Shown here piece after piece: positions 16,051-26,687 of a DNA stretch of 64,000 bases. The stretch covers positions 10,001 to 74,000 of the forward strand of contig NZ_ANFZ01000002.1 in NCBI RefSeq assembly GCF_000331245.1, given 5' to 3'. This DNA is from Blastomonas sp. AAP53. GTDB taxonomy: Bacteria; Pseudomonadota; Alphaproteobacteria; Sphingomonadales; Sphingomonadaceae. Under the pieces are notes generated by a model. That model saw nothing but the letters and a program-made list of their open reading frames with translations. It had not been told where the DNA came from and did no database searches. Made by a program: the position numbers and the translations under genes. Position 1 is the stretch's first letter, and every line of letters begins with the position of its first letter.

Positions 16051-16767
16051 TCAGTTGGGCCGTGCACAAACACTCAGTCCCAGTCGGGTCAGGTCGTCGG
16101 CCAGCGCATTGGTGAGGATGGTGAGAGTGCTCGACAGTTCGGGCACCCATTTGCCGGTCGCATCGACGGCGGGGTTGTCGTCGTTATAGGCGTTTTTCCC
16201 AGGATTGCCCGAAACCAGCGCGGTGGCGACCGCAGGCATCCCCGCGCGGTCGACACGTGTGTAGGCCGATGGCAGGTCGCTGCGGAACGTGAAGTTGCTG
16301 CCTGCTCCGCCCGAGGTCGGCGGATTGCCCAGCGGCGGCGCCAGGAACGGGAAGTTCGCCTGCAGCGGCTGATCGATACCATTGGGGTTGACCGGCAGCG
16401 CGGCAAAGATGGTCGCCGGATGCTTGGTCAGGTCGAGGAAGATCACTGCCAGCGTCACATCGACCACCGGATCGAGGAATCTGCGGCCGTTGGGGAAGCC
16501 CGCTGGCTGGTTGAGGTCCAGCTGCAACAGATCGGGCACCACCAGATTGGCAACGGTGCGGCCGGGGACGACCGTCTGGTTGAGGCACGGTCCGACATCG
16601 AAGCTGGTCGGTGGCGGCGGTGTGGGGGCTGGTGCCGGCGCAACCGCGACGGGCGGCACGACAATGGTGTTGGTGGCGGGCTCGTTGCTGCCGCATCCTG
16701 CAAGCCCGGCTATCGAGGCGAGGGCGGCGGCCAGCGCGAGCGAAGGGCGTGTCTTGACCATGGCCAT
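16051..16767 (-). CDS. DUF4331-type lipoprotein
   Basis: This 238-aa protein has a signal peptide with lipobox (IAGLAGC, about Cys25), a Pro/Ala/Val-rich linker, then a region related to DUF4331. Visible features are the NLVVPDLLQLDL block, GFPNGRRFLDPVVDVTLAVIF, PLQANFPFLAPP and a C-terminal LTILTNALADDLTRLG. DUF4331 function is not established. Its start overlaps the stop of the other DUF4331 gene (ATGA), so the pair is translationally coupled and may act as a complex. The GFPNGR block resembles the C-terminal half of long DUF4331 proteins. Confidence 0.7.
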   Translation of the reverse strand: MAMVKTRPSLALAAALASIAGLAGCGSNEPATNTIVVPPVAVAPAPAPTPPPPTSFDVGPCLNQTVVPGRTVANLVVPDLLQLDLNQPAGFPNGRRFLDPVVDVTLAVIFLDLTKHPATIFAALPVNPNGIDQPLQANFPFLAPPLGNPPTSGGAGSNFTFRSDLPSAYTRVDRAGMPAVATALVSGNPGKNAYNDDNPAVDATGKWVPELSSTLTILTNALADDLTRLGLSVCARPN

Positions 16768-17420
16768 CAGCTCCTGATCCGTGCGGAGGTTGACCAGATG
16801 TCGAGCGGCTGGCCCTGATCGAGCAGACGGCGCGGAATCGCGATCACGACAAAGGTCGAGTTGAGATTGGCAAACCGGTTGCGCGTGTTGTTGAACGACA
16901 GGTTGCCGGTCGCCCGCGAATCGCGCAGCCCCTGCGGATCGAAGAAGAACGGATCGTCGAACACTCCGGCGCGCACCATGATGCCGTTGGCAGTCGTGAG
17001 ATTGCGCTCCACCGGGCCGCGCAGCAACGTGGCCCCGGGCAGGTTGCGCACCTCTATGCCCGGATTGACGCCATCGCGCCCGAAACGGATCTCGATCGGA
17101 AATTCGACATCGGTTCGGGTCCCGGAGTTCGAGACGTTGATCGTGTACAGAACATCGGGGTCGTAGAAACCGGGCAGGTTGGTCGCGGATGGCCCGCCAA
17201 AGCCGATCGACAGATACACATTGTCCGCGTCGTGGAAGGCGTAAAGGTCCGCGATATCGGCGGCAACATCGAAGCCGACCGTGTTGGTGTCCGATCCGGT
17301 GCGCGCAGGGGGATCGAAATGGTCGGCGGCTTCGAGCGCCTGATGCGCGGCAAAACCGACTGCTCCTGCCATCAGGGAACAGGGAAGTGCGACTCGAAAC
17401 ACGTGCTGGATGAACATCAT
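16767..17420 (-). CDS. DUF4331 domain protein, exported
   Basis: This 217-aa exported protein has a signal peptide (about 1-32). The mature start AADHFDPPARTGSDTN and then AADIADLYAFHDADNVYL is the hallmark of the N-terminal half of DUF4331. Central beta strands include VLYTINVSNSG and IEIRFGRDG. It ends with FVVIAIPRRLLDQGQPLDIWSTS. It resembles one half of longer DUF4331 proteins, with the other half apparently in the next gene, but each gene has its own export signal. It is first in the apparent DUF4331-DUF4331-TPR operon. A 102-base gap separates it from the glycosyltransferase. Confidence 0.75.
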   Translation of the reverse strand: MMFIQHVFRVALPCSLMAGAVGFAAHQALEAADHFDPPARTGSDTNTVGFDVAADIADLYAFHDADNVYLSIGFGGPSATNLPGFYDPDVLYTINVSNSGTRTDVEFPIEIRFGRDGVNPGIEVRNLPGATLLRGPVERNLTTANGIMVRAGVFDDPFFFDPQGLRDSRATGNLSFNNTRNRFANLNSTFVVIAIPRRLLDQGQPLDIWSTSARIRS

Positions 17421-17522
17421 TCGCCCCCGCTTTGCTGAAAAGACCTATGGGCGACCCTCAAGCACAATAATCCAACCATGCCGGGATACCAAATACTATC
17501 TCCAGCATCAGCGCGGTGAGCG

Positions 17523-18560
17523 CTACGCCGCCAGTTGCAGCCTGCCGGTGATCGGCACCAGTGCGGCCAGAAACTGGCGTGTACTTGCCTCCCAGGTGAA
17601 GCTGCGCCCTGCCGTCAGGCACTCGGTCCGGCTTTGCAGCAGCGCGGCGGCGATCGCGTTTTCCAGCGCCTCGTGCATCGCGCCGGTGCCGGGTGTCAGC
17701 ACGTCGAGCGGGCCACTGACCGGATAGGCGGCGACCGGGGTGCCGCAGGCCAGCGCCTCGATCATCACCAGGCCAAAGGTATCGGTGCGGCTGGGGAACA
17801 CGAACACATCGGCTCCCGCGTAATAGCCCGCGAGTGTCCCACCCGATTGCGCGCCGACGAAATGCGCGTCCGGATAGGAGCGTTCCAGCGCCTCGCGCGC
17901 GGGGCCGTCGCCGACCACGATTTTGCTGCCCGGATGGCCGTTCGACAGGAACGCCTCGATGTTCTTCTCCACGGCGACGCGCCCGACGTAGAGCTGGATC
18001 GGGCGGGGCAGGTCGGCATAGAGCGCCGGAGCGGGTGCGGTGGGGCTGAAACAGCGCAGGTCGACGCCCCGGCCCCAGTGCACCACCTGCGCCAGCCCCT
18101 GGCCGCGCAACTGCCGCCGCACGGTTTCGGTCGAGACCAGGATCGCCGAGGCAGGCGCGTGGAACCAGCGGATGAACGGCCAGAACATCGCTGCAGGAAG
18201 GCCCGTGCGGCGCGCCAGATAGTCGGGAAACTGGGTGTGATAGGCGGTGGTGAACGGATAGCCGTGATCGAGGCAGAAGCGGCGCGCGGCAATGCCCAGC
18301 GGGCCTTCTGTCGCAATGTGCACCGCATCGGGCGCAAAGTCGTCCAGCCGCACGCCCACGCCATGGCGCGTCGCCAGCGCCAGCCGGATTTCGGGATAGG
18401 ACGGGCAGGGGATCGAGGCATATTGATCGGGCGAGATCACCAGCACATCATGGCCCAGCGCGCGCAAGCGATCCGTCACGGCGCGCAGCGTGCGCACCAC
18501 GCCGTTGACCTGGGGCTCCCAGGCGTCGGTGATGATGGCGATCTTCATACTGGCTGGCAT
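17523..18560 (-). CDS. GT-B glycosyltransferase (family 4 type)
   Basis: This 345-aa glycosyltransferase starts MKIAIITDAWEPQVNGVV (ATG at 18548, or 18560 with four extra residues). That opening is typical of GT4 enzymes acting on lipid acceptors. Other marks are GPLGIAARRFCLDHGYPF, the acceptor-side HTQFPDYL motif, LYVGRVAVEKNIEAFL, KIVVGDGPAREALE and the nucleotide-sugar site FPSRTDTFGLVMIEALACGTPVAA, containing the E-x7-E-like motif. The donor and acceptor are unknown. It lies 31 bases after an LpxH-like phosphoesterase gene, suggesting a shared role in envelope glycolipids. Confidence 0.88.
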   Translation of the reverse strand: MPASMKIAIITDAWEPQVNGVVRTLRAVTDRLRALGHDVLVISPDQYASIPCPSYPEIRLALATRHGVGVRLDDFAPDAVHIATEGPLGIAARRFCLDHGYPFTTAYHTQFPDYLARRTGLPAAMFWPFIRWFHAPASAILVSTETVRRQLRGQGLAQVVHWGRGVDLRCFSPTAPAPALYADLPRPIQLYVGRVAVEKNIEAFLSNGHPGSKIVVGDGPAREALERSYPDAHFVGAQSGGTLAGYYAGADVFVFPSRTDTFGLVMIEALACGTPVAAYPVSGPLDVLTPGTGAMHEALENAIAAALLQSRTECLTAGRSFTWEASTRQFLAALVPITGRLQLAA

Positions 18561-18591
18561 GGCGTGTTCTCCTGCCGCAGGGGCTTCATTC

Positions 18592-19521
18592 TCAGGCAGC
18601 CTCGACCGCCCGGCCTGCGGTTATCGACGCGTCGGCCTGCGCTGCTTCGCGTTCCTTCATGATATCGGCCCAGTGCAGCACTTCCATCCGCCCGTCGAAA
18701 TGCTCGACCAGCGCGGTGCAGCCTTCCACCCAGTCGCCATCGTTGTAATATTCGACGCCGCCGATGTGCCGGATTTCCGCCGTGTGGATATGGCCGCAGA
18801 CGACACCATCGACGCCGCGTTCGGATGCCGCACGCGCCACCAGCTCCTCGAAGCGCGAGATGAACTCGACCGCGTTCTTGACCTTGTGCTTGGCCATCTT
18901 GGAGAGCGACCAGTACGACAGGCCCAGCCGCTGGCGGACCCAGTTGACGCCGATGTTGAGGCTCATCAGCGCGTGGTAGAGCGTGTCGCCGACGAACGCG
19001 AGCCAGCGGTGGGCGAGCATGATCGTGTCGAACTCGTCGCCGTGCAGCACCATCAACCGTTTGCCGTCGGCGGTTTCGTGGAAGGCGGCGCGACGGATTT
19101 CGACCCCGCCCAGGTTCAGCCCGCTGAACTGACGGAACATCTCGTCATGATTGCCGGGGATATAGACGATCCGCGTGCCCCGCTTGGCGCGCTTGAGGAT
19201 GCGCCAGACGATATCATTGTGCGCCGGCGGCCAGTAGAATTTCTTCTTCAGCCGCCAGCCGTCGATGATGTCGCCGACCAGGTACATCGTCTCGCTGTCG
19301 ACATGGTCGAGAAAATCGATGAGCATGCCTGCGTTGCAGCCGCGCGTACCCAGATGCACATCCGAAATCCAGATGGTGCGATAGCGCCTGCGCGCCTCGA
19401 CCTGGGTTTCGGGAATATAGGGCTGACCACCGGGAAAGCCGGTGACATTGGCAAAGCCGCCGTCCCCGGGCCCGCTGGCCAGCATCGCGTCGATGGTTTC
19501 GCTGAAATCGTCCAGTGCCAT
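18592..19521 (-). CDS. LpxH-like metallophosphoesterase (UDP-2,3-diacylglucosamine diphosphatase type)
   Basis: This 309-aa calcineurin-fold phosphoesterase has all metal motifs in order: ISDVHLG (about 52), VGDIIDGW (about 80), GNHDEM (about 121), MVLHGDEFD (about 158) and GHIHTAE (about 243). The family makes lipid X in lipid A synthesis. This sequence, with about 45 extra N-terminal residues, belongs to the long LpxH-like branch, whose exact substrate is less certain. It is upstream of and co-oriented with the glycosyltransferase. Confidence 0.85.
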   Translation of the reverse strand: MALDDFSETIDAMLASGPGDGGFANVTGFPGGQPYIPETQVEARRRYRTIWISDVHLGTRGCNAGMLIDFLDHVDSETMYLVGDIIDGWRLKKKFYWPPAHNDIVWRILKRAKRGTRIVYIPGNHDEMFRQFSGLNLGGVEIRRAAFHETADGKRLMVLHGDEFDTIMLAHRWLAFVGDTLYHALMSLNIGVNWVRQRLGLSYWSLSKMAKHKVKNAVEFISRFEELVARAASERGVDGVVCGHIHTAEIRHIGGVEYYNDGDWVEGCTALVEHFDGRMEVLHWADIMKEREAAQADASITAGRAVEAA

Positions 19522-19645
19522 GGCGGCGCATGCTCCCTTGCGGATGTCGGCATCCTCGGGACCACGCCAATGGCGGTTTAATGTGACATCTGGAATCGCC
19601 TAACGATGACGGCTTGATGACAACAGGCAGGCAATCCGGCGGCGC

Positions 19646-20665
19646 TCAGCCGATCTCCAGCACGATCTTGCCGACCAGATCCCCCGATTCCATCTGGGCA
19701 TGGGCTTGCGCGGCCTCTGCCAGCGGATAGCGGCTGTGGATCAGCGGCGACAGTTCGCCGGTGGCCACCAAAGGCCAGACCTCGCGCGAAATCTCGTCGG
19801 CCAGCAGCGCCTTGAAGGCGTTCGAGCGCGGGCGCAGCGTCGATCCGGTCAGCGTCAGGCGGCGGCGCATGATCTCCAGCACCGAAATCTCGGCCTTCAT
19901 GCCGCCCTGAACTGCGATGGTGACATTGCGGCCATCGTCGGCCAGGCAGGCCATGTTGCGCGGCAAATAGCTGCCGCCCACCATGTCGAGCACGATCTCG
20001 ACGCCCTTGCCGCCGGTCAGCCTTGTGACCTCCTCGACGAAATCATGCGTCTTGTAGTTGATCGCGTGCGCAGCGCCGATCCCGAGCGCCGCGTCGCACT
20101 TGTCGTCGCTGCCGCAGGTGACGATCACCGTCAGGTCGAACAGCTTGCCCAGCTTGATCGCCATCGTCCCAATGCCGCTGGTGCCGCCGTGGACAAGCAC
20201 TGTCTCGCCATCGCGGGCATAGCCGCGCTGGAACAGGTTGTGCCACACGGTGAACAGCGTTTCAGGCAGGGCTGCTGCCTCTGCCATGGAAATGCCCGAC
20301 GGAATGGTCAGGCAATGGTCGGCGCGGGCCACGCAATATTCGGCATAGCCGCCGCCGGCGACGAGCGCGCACACCGGCTGGCCGATGAGGGCATCATTGG
20401 TGTCTGGTCCCACGGCGACGATCGTTCCGGCGATTTCCAGCCCCGGAATGTGCGGCGCGCCCGGCGGTGGAGGATAAAATCCTTGCCGCTGAATGACATC
20501 GGGACGGTTTACGCCGGCAGCGGCAACGCGGACAAGAACCTCGCCTTCGCCCGGCACGGGAACGGCCGTTTCGCCGGAAACCAGTACTTCGGGGCCGCCC
20601 GGTTCTGCATAATCAATGGCCTGCATAGTGGCCGGTATGACTGTAGCCATGGTCATGGTAGACAT
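19646..20665 (-). CDS. NAD(P)H-quinone oxidoreductase, zinc-free MDR (PIG3-like)
   Basis: This 339-aa medium-chain reductase transfers hydride from NADPH to quinones or enones. The start at 20665 was chosen; the frame runs 53 codons further upstream into the divergent DUF1192 gene. Features are VRVAAAGVNRPDVIQRQGFYP near 46, the fold strand PGLEIAGTIVAVG, and the coenzyme site VLVHGGTSGIGTMAIKLG (about 157-174). Zinc ligands of alcohol dehydrogenases are missing, as expected for this class. ATG at 20650 is an alternative start. Confidence 0.92.
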   Translation of the reverse strand: MSTMTMATVIPATMQAIDYAEPGGPEVLVSGETAVPVPGEGEVLVRVAAAGVNRPDVIQRQGFYPPPPGAPHIPGLEIAGTIVAVGPDTNDALIGQPVCALVAGGGYAEYCVARADHCLTIPSGISMAEAAALPETLFTVWHNLFQRGYARDGETVLVHGGTSGIGTMAIKLGKLFDLTVIVTCGSDDKCDAALGIGAAHAINYKTHDFVEEVTRLTGGKGVEIVLDMVGGSYLPRNMACLADDGRNVTIAVQGGMKAEISVLEIMRRRLTLTGSTLRPRSNAFKALLADEISREVWPLVATGELSPLIHSRYPLAEAAQAHAQMESGDLVGKIVLEIG

Positions 20666-20756
20666 GCCCTGGGTATCCCCCTTCGTTGCGGACACTCCCC
20701 CAACGTCTGCAACGCGTATATTGACAGCTACCGCTCGCGGGTCAACTATAAGTCCC

Positions 20757-20957
20757 ATGGAGCCTGACGAAAGCCTCGCGCGCCTGCGCGCCGACGCCGC
20801 CCAGAAACTGGGCACAGAAGACATCGATCCCTATTCGCTGGATGAGCTGGATACGCGCATCGCGCTGTGTCGCGCGGAAATCGCCCGGTGCGAGGCGCGC
20901 AAGGAATTTGCCGCCCGTCACCGTGCCAGCGCCGACGCGCTGTTCCGCAAGAATTGA
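20757..20957 (+). CDS. DUF1192 family small protein
   Basis: This 66-aa cytosolic protein has the DUF1192 core: DPYSLDELDTRIALCRAEIARCEA followed by a Lys/Arg-rich helix. The start at 20757 gives the usual family length; the open frame continues upstream without similarity. It is common in Alphaproteobacteria and its function is unknown. It is divergent from the quinone oxidoreductase with 91 bases between starts. The 248-base gap to clpA holds no gene that I can support. Confidence 0.85.
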   Translation: MEPDESLARLRADAAQKLGTEDIDPYSLDELDTRIALCRAEIARCEARKEFAARHRASADALFRKN

Positions 20958-21205
20958 GCTGCGAGCGACATCCTGCCGGTTCGCGCCTGCCATCTGGCAT
21001 GGTCTTTGCTGACATTATTCTCGAACCAGGGCTTGCAGCCTGCTGGATTTGGAGAGACACTCGCCTATATTGGTTGCTGTAAAGCGCCCCTGTGTGAACA
21101 ATGGGGCTATGGCAATGAGGCGCTTGACCATAGAGGCCCGGCTCTTTTTCCCGGGTACACTGACTGACATTGCGGGCGTCTCGCCCGTAACGGAGTATCG
21201 CCATT

Positions 21206-23548
<2,343 letters not shown>

Positions 23549-23554
23549 GAATTC

Positions 23555-23590
23555 GGCCCGGCTGGCATAGCGTCAGCCGGGCCTTTCTTT
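23555..23590 (+). terminator. Intrinsic terminator after clpA
   Basis: A 10-bp perfect stem (arms 23555-23564 and 23573-23582, 8-base loop) is followed by TTTCTTTC. It starts 7 bases after the clpA stop. Confidence 0.85.
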
Positions 23591-23608
23591 CGCCTCGCCT
23601 AAATTCCT

Positions 23609-23697
23609 CCCAATCTGTTTGTCCCGAGCGAAGTCGAGGGACGTGATCCCGAACGGTTGCGTAAGGTCCCTCGACACGCTCGGGAAAAACGGGTGGG
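23609..23697. repeat. Interspersed inverted repeat, family A, copy 1
   Basis: The arms read CCCGAGCGAAGTCGAGGGAC (left, around 23623-23642) and an imperfect complement (right, around 23666-23685), with GTTTGT/ACGGGTGGG flanks. Related elements occur at about 51920-52058 and 61530-61618. The element is intergenic, between clpA and the thioesterase gene. Confidence 0.8.
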
Positions 23698-23706
23698 GCT
23701 TCTTTG

Positions 23707-24111
23707 ATGCAAAGCCATATGAACACCTTCACCCGTACCTTCATCGCCGCGCCCGAGCACATCGACGAGCTGGGCCATGTGAACAATGCCGTCTGGGTGC
23801 AGTGGCTGCAGGAGCTGTCGGTCGCGCACTGGCAGGCGGCGGCGGACCCTGCGCATGTCGACGCCTATTTCTGGGTGATCGTCCGCCACGAGATCGATTA
23901 TCGCGGCAATATTGGCCTGGGCCAGCAGGCGACCGGGCGCACCTGGGTGCCGGGCACGCCCAAAGGCGCGCGCTTTGCCCGCCATGCCGCCTTTGCCGAC
24001 GAAAACGGCCGCGATATCGTCACCGCGATCTCGACCTGGGCGATGCTCGACAAGGCGACCGGCAGGTTGGCGCGGGTCACCGCAAATATCGTCGCCGCCT
24101 TTCAGGACTGA
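23707..24111 (+). CDS. Hotdog-fold acyl-CoA thioesterase (4HBT-like)
   Basis: This 134-aa protein of the 4-hydroxybenzoyl-CoA thioesterase-like family has the signature HIDELGHVNNAVWVQWLQE (about 18-36), in which Asp20 would be catalytic. A DYRGNIGLGQQATGRTWV strand pair and a closing TGRLARVTANIVAAF follow. ATG at 23707 was chosen; 23719 is also possible. The acyl-CoA substrate is unknown. Confidence 0.85.
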   Translation: MQSHMNTFTRTFIAAPEHIDELGHVNNAVWVQWLQELSVAHWQAAADPAHVDAYFWVIVRHEIDYRGNIGLGQQATGRTWVPGTPKGARFARHAAFADENGRDIVTAISTWAMLDKATGRLARVTANIVAAFQD

Positions 24112-24120
24112 ACCTGCAGG

Positions 24121-24666
24121 TCAGCCGTGCATCGCAAACCCTGCGACTGTTTCGTAGACGCTGCCGTCGCGGCCCATATGGCTTTCCACCAGCGCGAGTT
24201 CATCAAAGGTGAAGGCTGTGCCCGGCAATGGCGGTTGCGCGGCGATCCACGCCGCTGCCTGCGCCGGATCGGGCGCGAGGCTGCGTGCGAAGCGGGCAAG
24301 AGTGATGTGCGGCATGTATCTGCGCCCCTCGGGCTCGAACCCGCAGCTTACGCACAGCCGATCGAGCCGGGCGTGCAGCGCCGCCAGCGGATCGCGCGGA
24401 GCGAGCCCTGTCCAGAGCTGATCGACCCGCCCGCGCCGGTCGAACCAGCCAAAGCCGTCCAGCCGCGTCTCGAAGCGCGCAAACCGCTCGGCCCTCAGCG
24501 CCAGCAGCAGGGATTCGGCCTGATGCCGGTCAGCATCGCCGATGAAGCGCAGCGTCACGTGCAGCGGCGCCTCGCTCTGCCAGCGGGCGCCCGCAAGCCC
24601 ATGCATCCGCTCGATCAGGCACGCGCGGATCGCGGGAGGCGGCACCAGGGCAAGGAACAATCTCAT
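24121..24666 (-). CDS. thpR: RNA 2',3'-cyclic phosphodiesterase ThpR
   Basis: This 181-aa 2H phosphoesterase carries both catalytic H-x-T motifs: HVTLRF (His36) and HITLARF (His120). The N-terminus MRLFLALVPP and the WFDRRGRVDQLWTGL segment are standard for ThpR (LigT). It would open 2',3'-cyclic phosphate ends on RNA. Its 3' end is 10 bases from the convergent thioesterase stop. It is divergent from the Bax-inhibitor-like gene. Confidence 0.92.
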   Translation of the reverse strand: MRLFLALVPPPAIRACLIERMHGLAGARWQSEAPLHVTLRFIGDADRHQAESLLLALRAERFARFETRLDGFGWFDRRGRVDQLWTGLAPRDPLAALHARLDRLCVSCGFEPEGRRYMPHITLARFARSLAPDPAQAAAWIAAQPPLPGTAFTFDELALVESHMGRDGSVYETVAGFAMHG

Positions 24667-24786
24667 GGTAATATCTGTATCCTATCCATACGCGATGAAC
24701 TGAAAACCGGTTTCGCTTGAAAAAGACGGACCAAAGGGTGATATTGTGTCTATCCGGCAACAATGCCGGGCAAAGGAGTTTTTTCG

Positions 24787-25533
24787 ATGGCTGACCGTTT
24801 TGATCCTCGCGCGACAGACAGACTGCGCGCCGGCTCGATCAATGCGCAGACCGGCGTCCCCAGCGCGGCGTTCGACGCGGGGCTGCGCTCGTACATGCTT
24901 TCCATCTACAACTACATGACCAGCGGCATTCTGCTGACCGGCATCGTTGCCCTGCTGTTCGCCCAGTCGGGCATGGCGGCGCAGATCATGTTCGGTCCGG
25001 GCCTGATGAAGTATGTGATCATCTTCTCGCCGCTCGCGATCGTCTTCGCGATGAGCATGGGGATGAACAAGTTCTCGACCGGCGCGCTGCAGGCGATGTT
25101 CTGGGGCTTCGCGCTCCTGATGGGCCTGAGCATGTCGACGATCTTTCTGGTGTACACCGGTGAAAGCATCGCGCTGGCGTTCTTCTCGACCGCAGCTGCA
25201 TTCGCAGGCCTGAGCCTGTTCGGCTACACCACCAAGAAGGATCTGACCGGTTGGGGCAGCTTCCTGATCATGGGTGTCGTCGGCCTGATCGTGGCCAGCA
25301 TCCTCAACATCTTCCTCAAGTCGTCGGTGATGGGCCTGGTGATCAGCTATGCCGCCGTGCTGATCTTTGCCGGCCTGACTGCCTATGACACGCAGCGGCT
25401 CAAGAGCATGTATGCGCATGTCGCAGGCAGCGACATGATCGGCAAGGTCGTGATCATGGGCGCGCTGAGCCTGTATCTCAACTTCATCAATATGTTCCAG
25501 GCGCTGCTGAGCATCATGGGCAATCGCGACTGA
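24787..25533 (+). CDS. Bax inhibitor-1/YccA family membrane protein
   Basis: This 248-aa inner-membrane protein has about seven hydrophobic segments. ATG at 24787 is preceded by AAAGGAG. Family marks are the N-terminal FDAGLRSYMLSIYNYM, GFALLMGLSMSTIFLVYTGESIA, and the C-terminal FAGLTAYDTQRLKSMYA with the conserved Asp. Members are proposed calcium/proton channels or FtsH partners. A strong terminator follows 27 bases after the stop. Confidence 0.93.
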   Translation: MADRFDPRATDRLRAGSINAQTGVPSAAFDAGLRSYMLSIYNYMTSGILLTGIVALLFAQSGMAAQIMFGPGLMKYVIIFSPLAIVFAMSMGMNKFSTGALQAMFWGFALLMGLSMSTIFLVYTGESIALAFFSTAAAFAGLSLFGYTTKKDLTGWGSFLIMGVVGLIVASILNIFLKSSVMGLVISYAAVLIFAGLTAYDTQRLKSMYAHVAGSDMIGKVVIMGALSLYLNFINMFQALLSIMGNRD

Positions 25534-25560
25534 TTGCCCGGAAAGCCCTGGAACCCTGAC

Positions 25561-25594
25561 AGCCCGGCGGAGCAATCCGCCGGGCTTTTCTTTT
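25561..25594 (+). terminator. Intrinsic terminator after the Bax-inhibitor-like gene
   Basis: A perfect 10-bp stem (arms 25561-25570 and 25577-25586, 6-base loop) runs into TTTTCTTTTG. Confidence 0.92.
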
Positions 25595-25788
25595 GCCCCA
25601 CGCGCGCACTCGGCTGGTCGCCCTGTGGACGCGGCTCGTCGCTGCCGTGGCCGCCCCACGCAGGTGCACGCTTTCACCACTCGTCGTTTTCGTGTTGAGA
25701 TCGCGCCTTGGCGGGCATAGAAACATGCCCATGAGACCGCGCGCTCCTGAACACGGGCATCGCGCGCGGCACCGGGAGACGCAAGAAC

Positions 25789-26586
25789 ATGGCACGTATG
25801 GCCTTCAGCCGTGCATCGATGCTGGCCGCAACGGTCGGCCTCACGACACTGATATCAGCCTGTGGCGGCGCCAAGCCCGCGCCGGTCGCCGTAGCTCCGC
25901 CACCGCCGCCTGTGGTGGTGGCCCCGCCGCGCATGCCGACGCCGCCCTCCAATTCGATGACTGCCATGACCGTGCCTGCGCTGCGCGCGGACGGCCTGCG
26001 CGATACGCCGATGCGCGACATCGATGACAACGAGAAATTGTGGTACTTCCGCTCCGCATTGAACGTGGCCGCACTCAACTGCCAGAACCCGCAGCACTTC
26101 CGCATTGCAGACGATTACAACCTGTTTCTGAAAACGCACAAGCGCGAGCTCGACCGGGTCAACAAGATCGTCGAGGACAAGTATCGCAAGCGCTATGGCT
26201 CCGGCTATGCCCGCATTCGCGATACCGAGAACACCCAGGTCTACAATTTCTTTGCCTTCCCCCCGGTGAAGTCGGACTTCTGCAATGCCGCGCTGGTGCT
26301 GGGGCAGGAGGCTGCTGCGCTGCCGTCGAAGGACCTGGTGGCCTTTGGTGCGCGTGCGCTGCCATCGCTCGAAGGCGTGTTCGATCGCTTCTATGCCAGC
26401 TATGAGAGCTATCAGACCGACCTGCAGCGCTGGATCGCGCTGTACGGCAGCCCGGAAATGCGCGCCGCGCAGGCAGCGCAGATGGGACCCGCTGGCACGA
26501 TCCAGCCAGCTGCGACCACCACGACGGCGCCGGCCCCTGGAAGTCCGCCGAGCCTGCCTACCGTGCTGCCCAGCAGCGGCGGCTGA
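25789..26586 (+). CDS. Lipoprotein of unknown function
   Basis: The signal peptide ends in a lipobox (LISAC, Cys25), followed by a Pro/Val-rich linker (about 28-52) and a mainly helical domain of about 180 residues. That domain contains LWYFRSALNVAALNCQ, YNLFLKTHKRELDRVNKIVEDKYRKRYG, and VYNFFAFPPVKSDFCNAA. Two Cys in that domain (in LNCQ and DFCNA) may pair. The C-terminus is Pro/Thr/Ala-rich. I recognise no enzymatic motif; it resembles conserved sphingomonad envelope proteins. It stands alone, between a terminator and the lysozyme-like gene. Confidence 0.75.
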   Translation: MARMAFSRASMLAATVGLTTLISACGGAKPAPVAVAPPPPPVVVAPPRMPTPPSNSMTAMTVPALRADGLRDTPMRDIDDNEKLWYFRSALNVAALNCQNPQHFRIADDYNLFLKTHKRELDRVNKIVEDKYRKRYGSGYARIRDTENTQVYNFFAFPPVKSDFCNAALVLGQEAAALPSKDLVAFGARALPSLEGVFDRFYASYESYQTDLQRWIALYGSPEMRAAQAAQMGPAGTIQPAATTTTAPAPGSPPSLPTVLPSSGG

Positions 26587-26687
26587 GGCGCGGCAAATCG
26601 GAACCGAACGCCTAAGGTAAAATCTCGGGCGCCCGACAAGACTCCGCTGACCATCGCTGTTACCCTTTATCGGGGAGGCGCGAGTCG

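Noticed and set aside
20958-21205. Hidden clpS gene before clpA
   Set aside because: Short frames here show no ClpS motif. Only a small CGGGCG/CGCCCG hairpin (21173-21187) was noted.
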